From an uncultured Lachnospiraceae bacterium (GTDB lineage: Bacteria; Bacillota; Clostridia; Lachnospirales; Lachnospiraceae), in the NCBI GenBank assembly GCA_900551895.1, contig URXX01000009.1, positions 11,588 through 75,587 of the forward strand: a stretch of 64,000 nucleotides of DNA, read 5' to 3'. A program made the translations under genes and the position numbers. Under the pieces are notes generated by a model. It did not search any database. It was not told the origin of the DNA and saw only the letters and a list, made by a program, of their open reading frames with translations. Within the stretch, counting starts at the first letter, position 1; each line of letters begins with the position of its first letter. Shown here one piece after another: positions 8,334-14,748 of this stretch.

Positions 8334-9254
8334 TTAAGCCTCTGCACACTCCGAAAACTCCCGCATTATCCGGTTATGTTCTTCTTCTCTTTCTATCCGT
8401 TTAAGTGCTGCCTGTTCAACTTCACTCGTCCACGTTCTGTTGAACCTCTCCACACCTACATGACGTACCGGAGCAGCAGAAAGATACTCCTCATAATATG
8501 CTCTGAACGTCCTGCATCTGCTCGGTATCCTAAGCGTCCTTATGGCTTTCTCTTCCGCTTGTCTGACACTTCCTATTGACAGCCCTAACACTTCCCCGAC
8601 TTCCTGCAAGGTTTTCCTATTGGCATAACGTTCCCGTATGACCTTCGTTTGTTTCTTCGGTAACTTATCAACCGCAATCCACAACTCTCTTTTCATGGCA
8701 GCAGTGTCAAGCCTTTTAATAACATTCTCTTCCATATCGTTAGCATCTGACACCATATCCACTAGAGAACTTTCTCCCTCTTCACTGATAGGCTCGCCAA
8801 GGCTTTGTATTTGCCCCATTCTGACGCTTTTCTTTATGCTCTCAAGTTTTCCCTTGCTTACACCGAGAAATGCCCTCATTTCACTGTCAGACGGTTCACA
8901 GCCGTAATACTTGCGGTATTCGTTCGCTATCTTCTTATACTTTAAAATTTCACCCCTAGCCCCTACCGGAATACGCACAACGTTCCCGCAGTTGTCAATA
9001 TACCTCTGCATAGCCTGTTTTATCCAAAGGGCTGCATAATTGATAAAAGTCACGCCCATATCAGCGTCAAAGTGTTCTACCGCCTTGCACAGCCCGAAAT
9101 AAGCCTCCTGCTTTAAATCCTCAACCTCTGCATAGTTGGAATACTTCACAGCCATTTGATGAATGAAACCTTTGTTCTGCTGCCATAATGCAAGCATATT
9201 CTCAGCGGTATCTATTCCGGCTTTAATGCGGGCAACCAGTTGTTCGTTTTCCAT
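8334..9254 (-). CDS. Sigma-70 family RNA polymerase sigma factor on element 1
   Basis: Predicted 306-residue sigma factor. Region 2 is visible at about residues 40-90 (YAEVEDLKQEAYFGLCKAV, then FINYAALWIKQAMQRYI), region 3 follows, and region 4 with its helix-turn-helix is near 195-245 (LPKKQTKVIRERYANR, LQEVGEVLGLSIGSVRQAE). There is no sigma region 1.1, and a basic 60-residue tail of unknown role follows. It is the last gene before the left attachment repeat and is transcribed toward it. It could direct polymerase to element promoters; its target sequences are not known. Confidence 0.85.
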   Translation of the reverse strand: MENEQLVARIKAGIDTAENMLALWQQNKGFIHQMAVKYSNYAEVEDLKQEAYFGLCKAVEHFDADMGVTFINYAALWIKQAMQRYIDNCGNVVRIPVGARGEILKYKKIANEYRKYYGCEPSDSEMRAFLGVSKGKLESIKKSVRMGQIQSLGEPISEEGESSLVDMVSDANDMEENVIKRLDTAAMKRELWIAVDKLPKKQTKVIRERYANRKTLQEVGEVLGLSIGSVRQAEEKAIRTLRIPSRCRTFRAYYEEYLSAAPVRHVGVERFNRTWTSEVEQAALKRIEREEEHNRIMREFSECAEA

Positions 9255-9309
9255 GTTATCACCTCATTATTTTAGAACCCTTAGTATTTCTTAACACTTC
9301 CATACACAG

Positions 9310-9347
9310 AAACGCCCCAAACAATCCACCGGAAAGTCTGAGGCGTT
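9310..9347 (-). terminator. Probable terminator downstream of the 222-residue protein gene
   Basis: On the minus strand AACGCCTC pairs imperfectly with GGGGCGTT across about 24 bases and is followed by TCTG. It sits just after the stop codon at 9357. The T-run is short, so the call is tentative. Confidence 0.4.
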
Positions 9348-9356
9348 CTTATACTT

Positions 9357-10019
9357 CTATTCTCCTAATCCCATAGCAGCACGCATTTGCATGTTAACAA
9401 TATCCTGATAATCTGCTCCCAAATCTTTCTCGGCATTTGTCAACTCTTCTCCGCACATTCTCGCAATCTTGAGAAGGTCATCTTTGAAAGTCGGAATCAT
9501 CAATATACTTTTCGGGAAATTGACATCTAATTCAATCAATCTTTCCTGTAATCTTTCCGCCTCAACCTCTGTATTGAATACGCGTTCTGTCAGCGTGGTC
9601 TTGTTTGTTCCTTTCGCCACTTCTGAAAGAGCAATAAGTGCCTGCCTATTTCCTAAAAATTTCCCAGCAATCCCCAAAATTGTTTCAAGTGGCAATGGCT
9701 TATCTGTAGCAGATAACAAGGTAATACAGGAGGCAAATTCCGATTCTGAAAAATCATACATATTGTCATTTTCCCGCATAACCTCTATTAATTTTTCAAA
9801 ATGCTCCTGCAAGGCATCAAATTTATTCCTACAGTTTGCACCAAACCTTTCTCTGATTTTGGCAATCTGTTCATCTTTATACTCTCTTGAAAGCATTGTA
9901 TTTCCTTCAACTGTTGCTACTTCCTTGCGGTTGCCTGCATATAACTCTATAATTCCTTTCAAGTCTTTCATCATCTCAGCGATATACTGATGCACTGGTT
10001 TTGTATCAATTTTACTCAT
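9357..10019 (-). CDS. Uncharacterised helical protein of element 1
   Basis: Predicted soluble protein of 220 residues (MSKIDTKPVHQYIAEMM). It is mainly alpha-helical with heptad-like stretches (EYKDEQIAKIRERFG, EVEAERLQERLIELD) and has no signal peptide or membrane segment. I do not recognise the family. The ATG at 10019 has AGGAGA six bases upstream; the ATG two codons earlier would lie inside that site. It follows the cold-shock gene by 12 bases, so the two are probably cotranscribed. No function can be proposed from the sequence alone. Confidence 0.65.
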   Translation of the reverse strand: MSKIDTKPVHQYIAEMMKDLKGIIELYAGNRKEVATVEGNTMLSREYKDEQIAKIRERFGANCRNKFDALQEHFEKLIEVMRENDNMYDFSESEFASCITLLSATDKPLPLETILGIAGKFLGNRQALIALSEVAKGTNKTTLTERVFNTEVEAERLQERLIELDVNFPKSILMIPTFKDDLLKIARMCGEELTNAEKDLGADYQDIVNMQMRAAMGLGE

Positions 10020-10031
10020 GTTCATTCTCCT

Positions 10032-10232
10032 TTACTCCACTACTACATTGATTGCTTTTTCTCCCTTTTCTGTCGGTTCAACTTGGTAACTTACTTTCTG
10101 GCCAACTTCCAAATTTCGAAAGCCTTTCATCAGGATATTACTTTGATGAACAAAGACATCAACGCCGTCATTTCCTGCAATAAAGCCAAATCCTTTTACT
10201 GAGTCAAACCACTTCACTACTCCGCTTTTCAT
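10032..10232 (-). CDS. Cold-shock domain protein
   Basis: A 66-residue CspA-type single-stranded nucleic acid-binding protein. Both RNA-binding motifs are present: KGFGFI (residues 13-18) and VFVHQSNI (residues 26-33), preceded by VVKWFDSVKG. The ATG at 10232 has AAAGGAG upstream. The gene is preceded by a leader of about 140 bases with a terminator hairpin, which suggests attenuation. Csp proteins act as RNA chaperones and antiterminators; carriage on a mobile element next to a sigma factor hints at a role in element gene expression, which is inference. Confidence 0.93.
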   Translation of the reverse strand: MKSGVVKWFDSVKGFGFIAGNDGVDVFVHQSNILMKGFRNLEVGQKVSYQVEPTEKGEKAINVVVE

Positions 10233-10270
10233 TTCTGCACTGCTCCTTTCTTTCTATTTCCCACGCAAAC

Positions 10271-10303
10271 AAAAAAAGACGTAGAAACAGCAGAAGTCTT
10301 TTT
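10271..10303 (-). terminator. Terminator/attenuator hairpin in the cold-shock gene leader
   Basis: On the minus strand AAAAAGAC pairs with GTCTTTTT across 15 bases and runs into seven T. It lies between a good promoter (10378-10406) and the csp start at 10232. The AGAAGT just upstream can pair with ACTTCT, which overlaps the left arm, giving a possible antiterminator. Confidence 0.65.
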
Positions 10304-10377
10304 CAACTTCTTACCATTCCCACGCCTTTAGGCTTTCAACTATTGTTGAGGTACTTCTTTTATTTTGTTATACGGAT

Positions 10378-10406
10378 ATTATAGCACTTGGACAGGATAA
10401 ACGCAA
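10378..10406 (-). promoter_or_regulatory. Promoter for the cold-shock gene
   Basis: On the minus strand TTGCGT (10406-10401) and TATAAT (10383-10378) are separated by 17 bases, a standard sigma-A arrangement. Transcription would start near 10371 and produce the leader containing the attenuator. Confidence 0.6.
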
Positions 10407-10435
10407 CCTAATTCTCGCATTATGGCAGCAGACTC

Positions 10436-10645
10436 TTACTCCTCTGCATCTATTCCCACTGTATCAATAAATTCTTTCATCAGTTCGCTAATCTTCCCCG
10501 CTTGGCTTACTCCGGCCAACTCACAAGCCCTAGCAAAATCTTCAGCAAGTTCACGCTTAATCTTAAATCCTTTTGTCATATATCCCGCCTTTTTCTGATA
10601 CTTTTCTGACGCTATGGTCTGACGGTTCGGGCTACCTTTCGGCAT
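10436..10645 (-). CDS. Small ribbon-helix-helix-like DNA-binding protein
   Basis: Predicted 69-residue protein. A basic N-terminus (MPKGSPNRQTIASEKYQKK) precedes a segment compatible with a ribbon-helix-helix fold: a strand-like TKGFKIKRELAEDFARACELAG followed by a helix (KISELMKEFIDTVG). Such proteins are usually small repressors or plasmid/phage copy-control proteins. The assignment to a fold is by pattern, not by a specific family. The start overlaps the end of a possible 32-residue membrane peptide gene (10632-10730). Confidence 0.6.
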   Translation of the reverse strand: MPKGSPNRQTIASEKYQKKAGYMTKGFKIKRELAEDFARACELAGVSQAGKISELMKEFIDTVGIDAEE

Positions 10646-10730
10646 GGCTTTCCCTCCATTTCTTCACAAAATAATAAATCAATTTAACTGCTCCAATTAC
10701 AATAAAAAATATTCCCAGTTTTACCAGCAT
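10632..10730 (-). CDS. Possible 32-residue membrane peptide
   Basis: ATG at 10730 opens a 32-codon frame (MLVKLGIFFIVIGAVKLIYY, then a basic tail) with one membrane segment. It overlaps the first codons of the downstream ribbon-helix-helix gene, which suggests coupling. The ribosome binding site (GTAAAG) is weak, so this call is uncertain. Confidence 0.35.
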   Translation of the reverse strand: MLVKLGIFFIVIGAVKLIYYFVKKWRESHAER

Positions 10731-10793
10731 ACTTTACACAGATGAGCCTTTGTGTTATATTCGTCTTGAGAGAAAGGGCTTTCGCCCCCTCTT

Positions 10794-10925
10794 TCAATTT
10801 AATACTTTATCGAGAATTAACAAGATAATTCCGATAATCAAGTCCGTTATCGCTCCGAGCAGCCAACTCTTTAAGTCGATTTCGGACTTTTGTTTTCTCG
10901 GTTTCTTCCGATGTCTGTTACTCAT
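10794..10925 (-). CDS. Small basic membrane protein (43 residues)
   Basis: The ATG at 10925 is preceded by GGAGGTGACAGGCAG, an excellent ribosome binding site. The product starts with a very basic stretch (MSNRHRKKPRKQKSE) and continues with one membrane segment (SWLLGAITDLIIGIILLILD). It is a tail-in small membrane protein of unknown role. The strong ribosome binding site and the clean basic-then-hydrophobic layout support a real gene despite its length. Confidence 0.6.
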   Translation of the reverse strand: MSNRHRKKPRKQKSEIDLKSWLLGAITDLIIGIILLILDKVLN

Positions 10926-11148
10926 CTGCCTGTCACCTCCTTACAAGTATATAATATCATAGGGTTAACCATATGTCAATAGTATTTCAACAAACCTTTT
11001 CGATAATTTAAGGCATGAAAAACGCCCCGTATTTCTACAGGACGCTTTTATCTGATTATCAATCTTTTCTCTTGGTTCGTTTCCAATTTCTCGGCGTTCG
11101 CTCGGAGTTCGTTTGTAATTTCTCACGGCTTTGTCACGGCTTCATTTT

Positions 11149-11343
11149 TCATTTTCCCGCGGTTCCCCCGTGGTTCACCCGCTGTTCGTTTGATTTTTCC
11201 GCTCTTAAATCCACATAAGCCCGCTTATATTTCCCCGTCTGTTTCTTTGCTATCTTGTAGGCTCTTACGTCCGGTGAAAGCCTTTTCAATACGTCACATA
11301 GTTCTTCATCTGTGGTATATGATACTTTAATTCTCACACTCAT
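11149..11343 (-). CDS. Small conserved-looking basic protein of element 1
   Basis: Predicted 64-residue protein MSVRIKVSYTTDEELCDVL with a basic C-terminal half (KIAKKQTGKYKRAYVDLR). The ATG at 11343 has AGGGAGAGG a few bases upstream and overlaps the end of the upstream gene (stop at 11327), which suggests translational coupling. I do not recognise a family. The pattern strand-helix-helix is compatible with a small nucleic acid-binding protein, but nothing specific can be said. Confidence 0.5.
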   Translation of the reverse strand: MSVRIKVSYTTDEELCDVLKRLSPDVRAYKIAKKQTGKYKRAYVDLRAEKSNEQRVNHGGTAGK

Positions 11344-11473
11344 GCTCTTCCTCTCCCTTTTCTTCAATTAGTCCAGCACCTACAAGAAAATAATATATAA
11401 AACTAATATCTTCATAAGACGCATCTTCTAAAGCCTCTTTTATCTCTTTCAACATATCGCTTCTGCATAACAT
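11327..11473 (-). CDS. Small helical protein (48 residues)
   Basis: ATG at 11473 is preceded by AAGGAGAAAAGAAAA. The product MLCRSDMLKEIKEALEDAS ends in a run of acidic residues (EEKGEEEHECEN). Short proteins of this type, with an I-x-x-A-L-x-x-A helix followed by a hydrophobic helix, are common in Firmicutes conjugative and phage-like elements, but their role is unknown. Its 3' end overlaps the start of the next gene. Confidence 0.5.
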   Translation of the reverse strand: MLCRSDMLKEIKEALEDASYEDISFIYYFLVGAGLIEEKGEEEHECEN

Positions 11474-11643
11474 TTTTCTTTTCTCCTTTCTTCCTGCCGT
11501 TCCGCTCTGATATTGGCGTATCATCACGGAAAGGGCAGTTATTCAATCGTTCAAAATATGCATATCTAACGTATATGTAAACCGTTCTTTCCTGTCGCTG
11601 AGGGTTGGGTTGGTAGCACTAGCCCCCAGAGGACAGAAAGTCT

Positions 11644-11781
11644 TTATTTCTTCACTTTCGGCTGATACACTGCACCAACAAGATACAAATACCCACCGCA
11701 CAAACATTTTTCTCTTTGTGCTGTTGCTTGGTACTTTCTACCACAACACAAGCACTTTTTATAAGCGTTAATCATTGCCAT
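11644..11781 (-). CDS. Small zinc-ribbon protein (45 residues)
   Basis: The frame beginning at ATG 11781 encodes MAMINAYKKCLCCGRKYQ followed by CLCGG, so two CxxC/CxC knuckles 14 residues apart can bind zinc. It overlaps the 3' end of the upstream gene (stop at 11768) and has AAAGGTAGG upstream. An alternative start is ATG 11775. The function is unknown; small zinc ribbons on mobile elements are often nucleic acid-binding accessories. Confidence 0.5.
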   Translation of the reverse strand: MAMINAYKKCLCCGRKYQATAQREKCLCGGYLYLVGAVYQPKVKK

Positions 11782-12037
11782 GTGGCACACCTACCTTTCT
11801 GTATTCGTTTATGTTCTCATAGGTTACGGCTAAAAGAAAACATTTCAGTGTCATATATGTAACCATATAATCGCCGATACCATAGCCGTTATGACCTGAC
11901 GGATTCATTCTCTTTGCGAACTTAACGGCTTGTCTGCTCGTTAGTTTCTCCGCAATATCCTCAAGAATAACGTCCCTATCTCCTATGAGGCATGAATTTC
12001 TATCAAATAAATTTATGGCTGTTTCTTTGTTCATCAT
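11768..12037 (-). CDS. Uncharacterised element protein (89 residues)
   Basis: Predicted soluble protein with the segment AINLFDRNSCLIGDRDVILED, a basic middle (SRQAVKFAKRMNPSGHNG) and a hydrophobic helix (YMVTYMTLKCFLLAV). I do not recognise the family. It overlaps the upstream gene by four bases (ATGA type), so the two are translationally coupled, and its end overlaps the zinc-ribbon gene. The three form one small operon with the genes further left. Confidence 0.5.
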   Translation of the reverse strand: MMNKETAINLFDRNSCLIGDRDVILEDIAEKLTSRQAVKFAKRMNPSGHNGYGIGDYMVTYMTLKCFLLAVTYENINEYRKVGVPHGND

Positions 12038-12261
12038 ACTGTTTTACCTACCTTTCTTTTGTTGCGTTCTGCACGTTTCCCCTCTATGTAACCAATAAAG
12101 AAAAGAGTTCTTGCACATTTAAACGGAATTTCCTTCCAATGCTCATCTAGAAAATTATCTATGGCTATACTTTTAGCAAATGGAGCAACGCTCTGATACT
12201 TTAAAATATCCATAATATCGCTATGTTCTTTTTCAATTTTGATTATCTTTGATTTATTCAT
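12034..12261 (-). CDS. Uncharacterised element protein (75 residues)
   Basis: Predicted protein MNKSKIIKIEKEHSDIMDI with an aromatic middle (FLDEHWKEIPFKCARTLFFIG) and a basic end (EGKRAERNKRKVGKTV). No recognised domain. The ATG at 12261 has AGGAATAGGGAAATT upstream. It is the first gene of a coupled small-gene operon extending to about 11149. Confidence 0.5.
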   Translation of the reverse strand: MNKSKIIKIEKEHSDIMDILKYQSVAPFAKSIAIDNFLDEHWKEIPFKCARTLFFIGYIEGKRAERNKRKVGKTV

Positions 12262-12317
12262 AATTTCCCTATTCCTTTCCCTAAATATCTGTTATAATGT
12301 TTATATCTCCTTTCTTA

Positions 12318-12330
12318 AACGCTGGCGGGC
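12318..12330 (+). repeat. Dispersed repeat ACGCTGGCGGGCG, copy 1
   Basis: Core of a GC-rich motif also found at 14373-14390 and 17528-17545. This copy shares 13 bases with the others and is followed after ten bases by a terminator hairpin. Confidence 0.6.
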
Positions 12331-12341
12331 GATAAGATAGA

Positions 12342-12383
12342 GATACTGCCCTTGTCTATCTCATTAGATAAGGGCATTTTTTT
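12342..12383 (+). terminator. Intrinsic terminator on the plus strand in element 1
   Basis: TGCCCTTGTCTA pairs with TAGATAAGGGCA (one G-T pair) and runs directly into seven T. It is oriented for plus-strand transcription although the neighbouring genes are on the minus strand, so it may end an antisense or read-through transcript. Confidence 0.7.
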
Positions 12384-12389
12384 GTTATT

Positions 12390-12596
12390 TTAGTAGTTCT
12401 TTGTTGTAACGTGTCCAGTCACACACAGGAAACTTCCTGCCCTCGTTTTGCTAATACATTCATCAAGCGGGTGGTCTTTATCACATAAATACTCTAAATG
12501 TCCCGCTATGCAACTTAATTCTTGGTTGATGCCTTCCAGTGCCTCGGCAATACGGTCAAGCCGTGATAATACGTTTCTGCCAACTTGTCCGCTCCG
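12390..12596 (-). pseudogene. Start-less tail in a second frame downstream of DUF3987 gene
   Basis: In the frame one base off from the DUF3987 gene, 68 codons are open between a stop at 12597-12599 and the stop at 12390. The translation contains NVLSRLDRIAEALEGINQEL and GHLEYLCDKDHPLDECISK, which looks like real protein, but there is no ATG, GTG or TTG. The DUF3987 frame ends inside it at 12515. This fits either a frameshift near 12560 or a deletion that fused the end of one gene to the other. Confidence 0.55.
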
Positions 12597-13798
12597 TCAC
12601 TCAATCTTATGGTACGTTCTACAAAATTAGTGAAATCAGGAATATCAAGTAATTCATGTATTAACTTCTCATAGTCTGACCGAATAAAAGGGCTTATAGG
12701 TTTCGTCTTATATACTCTTTCTCCTACTCTTGTATTTGGAATAGAATATAAAAACCTTGCAAGAAGTCCCTTACCCCTGAAATCCTTATTTTCCATAATG
12801 TCAGAGATAACTTGCGGTTGTACTGCTAAGCATATAGTTAAATAGGGGTGCTTTAGTTCTGCATCTTCCCTGCCTATTCTAACCGCTGAATAATACTCAC
12901 CCGAATATGATTTCAAGAATATATCAAAGTTCGTGTTATTATTGTATCTGCCTGCTAACATTCCAAATATACCTCCCTCAGCAGATATAATGCCCATACG
13001 CTCATTATTTTCCTGCATTGCTTTAACAAGTGATTCAGGGGTAACATCATCAAGTATCATCTTCAATTCTCTGACCTCTTCCAGTTCTGTCAATTCCTTT
13101 TGGCATTCAATGGCGTCATTCATAGTGTATGTATTCTTTTTGCTCATTTTCGCTAGTGCGTCCTGTATGTTCTTAAGTCTTCCCGTTATAATTTTCTTTT
13201 TCAACTCATACTCTGCAATATATGGCTGTCTTTTTTCGTTTTCTTCTTCTACATACTTGAATACTGGCTTTGTAGTTTCTTTCAATGTAGGCGATTTCCT
13301 TTCTGACGGTCTGCCAACCACTACAACATAAAGATTGAGGCTTTCCGTCCAGTCAGGCTTTACATTCAACCAATACTTTCCCTGTATGCACAAAGATAAT
13401 ATTGATAATACAAAGGTAGCCACCATATCAACGGGTACTTGTAAAGACTCAGAAACCGCCTCTATATATGGGCGTATCTCTTCCGGTAACTCTTCTATTG
13501 GAAAAGACATCAGTATTTTTTTATGATTTTTTACTAATGGCGTGAAATGACAAAAATGACAATAATGACAAAAATCGTCTTTTTCCTCTTCTCCCGCATT
13601 TAATACCGCCAGTTGTCCCGGTCTTTTCCACTCAGAGAAAACGGTATCAAATTTACTCCACAGCCCAGCCTGTACAAGTGTATTACGTATCTCGTTGAAG
13701 TGCTTTGTATAGTGCTCGTCAACTTCATTTAAAAAGACATCTGTCCAGTTATTCGGGTCTGTAATCTTGCTTTTTATTATTTCTAAATCATCTGACAC
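12515..13798 (-). CDS. DUF3987-type replication/primase-associated protein, 3' end probably lost
   Basis: Predicted 427-residue protein of the DUF3987 group, found in phages and integrated elements next to replication genes and thought to act in DNA replication. Recognisable parts are the helical LPEEIRPYIEAVSESLQVP region, VVVVGRPSERKSPTLKE (a P-loop-like segment near residue 160) and IISAEGGIFGMLAGRY (near 265). The last residues, after LSDGADKLAETYY, change to an unrelated sequence and stop, while the expected continuation of the domain is missing, so the gene is probably truncated. The N-terminal CHYCHFCHF stretch is encoded by a 9-bp DNA repeat (13548-13574). Confidence 0.75.
   Translation of the reverse strand: MSDDLEIIKSKITDPNNWTDVFLNEVDEHYTKHFNEIRNTLVQAGLWSKFDTVFSEWKRPGQLAVLNAGEEEKDDFCHYCHFCHFTPLVKNHKKILMSFPIEELPEEIRPYIEAVSESLQVPVDMVATFVLSILSLCIQGKYWLNVKPDWTESLNLYVVVVGRPSERKSPTLKETTKPVFKYVEEENEKRQPYIAEYELKKKIITGRLKNIQDALAKMSKKNTYTMNDAIECQKELTELEEVRELKMILDDVTPESLVKAMQENNERMGIISAEGGIFGMLAGRYNNNTNFDIFLKSYSGEYYSAVRIGREDAELKHPYLTICLAVQPQVISDIMENKDFRGKGLLARFLYSIPNTRVGERVYKTKPISPFIRSDYEKLIHELLDIPDFTNFVERTIRLSDGADKLAETYYHGLTVLPRHWKASTKN
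13548..13574 (+). repeat. 9-bp iteron triplet inside the DUF3987 gene
   Basis: TGACAAAAA, TGACAATAA and TGACAAAAA follow each other without gaps at 13548, 13557 and 13566 on the strand opposite to the gene. A related triplet is at 14331-14357, and element 2 has similar repeats near its primase gene. Confidence 0.75.
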
Positions 13799-14082
13799 TC
13801 TCTCACCACCTTTCTCTTTCTCTCTTCAAATTCTTCCCTACACCTCTTCAAGTGCCATTCTGCAACGTTCTTCATCTGTCTGTCATGCTCCTTTTCGTAT
13901 TCGCCAACAAAATGGTTATAGTATTCCCTCGCCCTGCTACATCCTAGAAATTCAAGCCGAACAAGAACATCTTCGGCAAATCCCGGATAGGTCAACTCAT
14001 ATCCGTAAACTTTCATAAAGAAAGCCTTATTCAACTTCATATCAAGGGATATACTATCCAGCAGTTCTCTTTTGCTTGCCAT
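13783..14082 (-). CDS. Uncharacterised basic helical protein (99 residues)
   Basis: Predicted protein MASKRELLDSISLDMKLNK with an aromatic middle (FFMKVYGYELTYPGF) and a highly charged C-terminal helix (EWHLKRCREEFEERKRKVV). No family recognised. It overlaps the DUF3987 start by 16 bases and abuts the upstream helix-turn-helix gene, so all three are probably in one operon. Small proteins in this position in satellite-like elements often assist replication; that is inference. Confidence 0.55.
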   Translation of the reverse strand: MASKRELLDSISLDMKLNKAFFMKVYGYELTYPGFAEDVLVRLEFLGCSRAREYYNHFVGEYEKEHDRQMKNVAEWHLKRCREEFEERKRKVVRECQMI

Positions 14083-14271
14083 TTAATCACCTGCCGACTT
14101 CATGCCATACATTCGCTCATTGAAATATGCAGCACTCACTTTACCCGCAAATGTAAGGAAACCTTTTTCTTTTAATTCTTCATTCAGTTGTCTAATCACT
14201 TGATAACTTTTACTTTCTGATATTCCACAGATTTCGGAAATATCTTTCGCAGTATACACATATTTGCTCAT
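14083..14271 (-). CDS. Small helix-turn-helix protein, possible excisionase/activator
   Basis: Predicted 62-residue protein. MSKYVYTAKDISEICGISES with KSYQVIRQLNEELKEKG matches a MerR/excisionase-like helix-turn-helix, in which a 'AKDIxExxGIS' helix precedes the recognition helix. ATG 14271 has GGAGGAAAG upstream; the ATG at 14304 has none. It would be an early gene transcribed away from the divergent repressors. Proteins like this serve as excisionases (Xis) or transcription activators in elements with tyrosine integrases; which one cannot be told here. Confidence 0.65.
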   Translation of the reverse strand: MSKYVYTAKDISEICGISESKSYQVIRQLNEELKEKGFLTFAGKVSAAYFNERMYGMKSAGD

Positions 14272-14330
14272 TAAACTTTCCTCCTTTCGCTCATTTTTGA
14301 GCAAAACTAAATTATCTGCTACGAACTAAA

Positions 14331-14357
14331 TACCAAAAATACCAATAATACCAAAAT
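14331..14357 (+). repeat. Second 9-bp iteron triplet of element 1
   Basis: TACCAAAAA, TACCAATAA and TACCAAAAT occur in tandem at 14331, 14340 and 14349. The period and the odd middle copy (AATAA) match the TGACAAAAA triplet at 13548-13574. It lies in the noncoding gap between two regulator genes. Confidence 0.7.
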
Positions 14358-14372
14358 ATCACTTTCAATCAC

Positions 14373-14390
14373 TTCACACGCTGGCGGGCG
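14373..14390 (+). repeat. Dispersed repeat TTCACACGCTGGCGGGCG, copy 2
   Basis: All 18 bases are identical to 17528-17545; the last 13 are shared with 12318-12330. It stands between the two minus-strand regulator genes and is followed by TCTTTTTTATT. Confidence 0.7.
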
Positions 14391-14396
14391 TCTTTT

Positions 14397-14594
14397 TTAT
14401 TCTGTTTCAATGATTTCAGTTACATCAACACCGAGAGCCTTTGCAATCCTACCTAGTGTTTCAGGTCTTGCCTCTACTCTCCCGCTGATTATCCCGCACA
14501 ATGTACCTTTGGGTATTCCTGCGGCAATTAATTCTTTTTGCCCCATGCAAGCCCTTGCTCTTGCAAGTTCATATTTTTGTCTGTCAAGTTTCAT
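14397..14594 (-). CDS. Small Xre/Cro-type helix-turn-helix regulator
   Basis: A 65-residue DNA-binding protein with a full Cro/C1-type helix-turn-helix: KYELARARACMGQKELIAAG, then GIPKGTLCGIISGRVEARPET and LGRIAKALGVDVTEII. It is divergent from the longer repressor gene at 14749, and three operator-like repeats lie between them. This is the arrangement of a lysogeny-type switch; this short protein would play the Cro-like part. Only the fold and layout are seen; the regulatory outcome is inferred. Confidence 0.85.
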   Translation of the reverse strand: MKLDRQKYELARARACMGQKELIAAGIPKGTLCGIISGRVEARPETLGRIAKALGVDVTEIIETE

Positions 14595-14620
14595 ATTTTA
14601 TCACCTCCAATATTTTGCGT

Positions 14621-14698
14621 AGAACTTTTTTGTTCTGTGTCATTATATTAGCAGTACTTTTTTGTTCTGTCAATAGGTTTTTAGAACATTTTTGTTCT
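14621..14698. promoter_or_regulatory. Three operator sites between divergent Xre genes
   Basis: Inverted repeats AGAAC-N6-GTTCT or close variants: 14621-14636 (AGAACTTTTTTGTTCT), 14653-14668 (AGTACTTTTTTGTTCT) and 14683-14698 (AGAACATTTTTGTTCT). Centres are 32 and 30 bases apart, about three helical turns, on the same face of the DNA. Likely binding sites of the neighbouring Xre proteins. Confidence 0.8.
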
Positions 14699-14748
14699 TT
14701 TATTTTTCTTTTTAATGTGATATACTTTTTATATTCGGAGGTATACAC

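Noticed and set aside
12318..12330. ACGCTGGCGGGCG resembles the 5' region of 16S rRNA genes.
   Set aside because: The similarity covers about 13 bases with an extra G, and no further rRNA sequence follows at any of the three copies.
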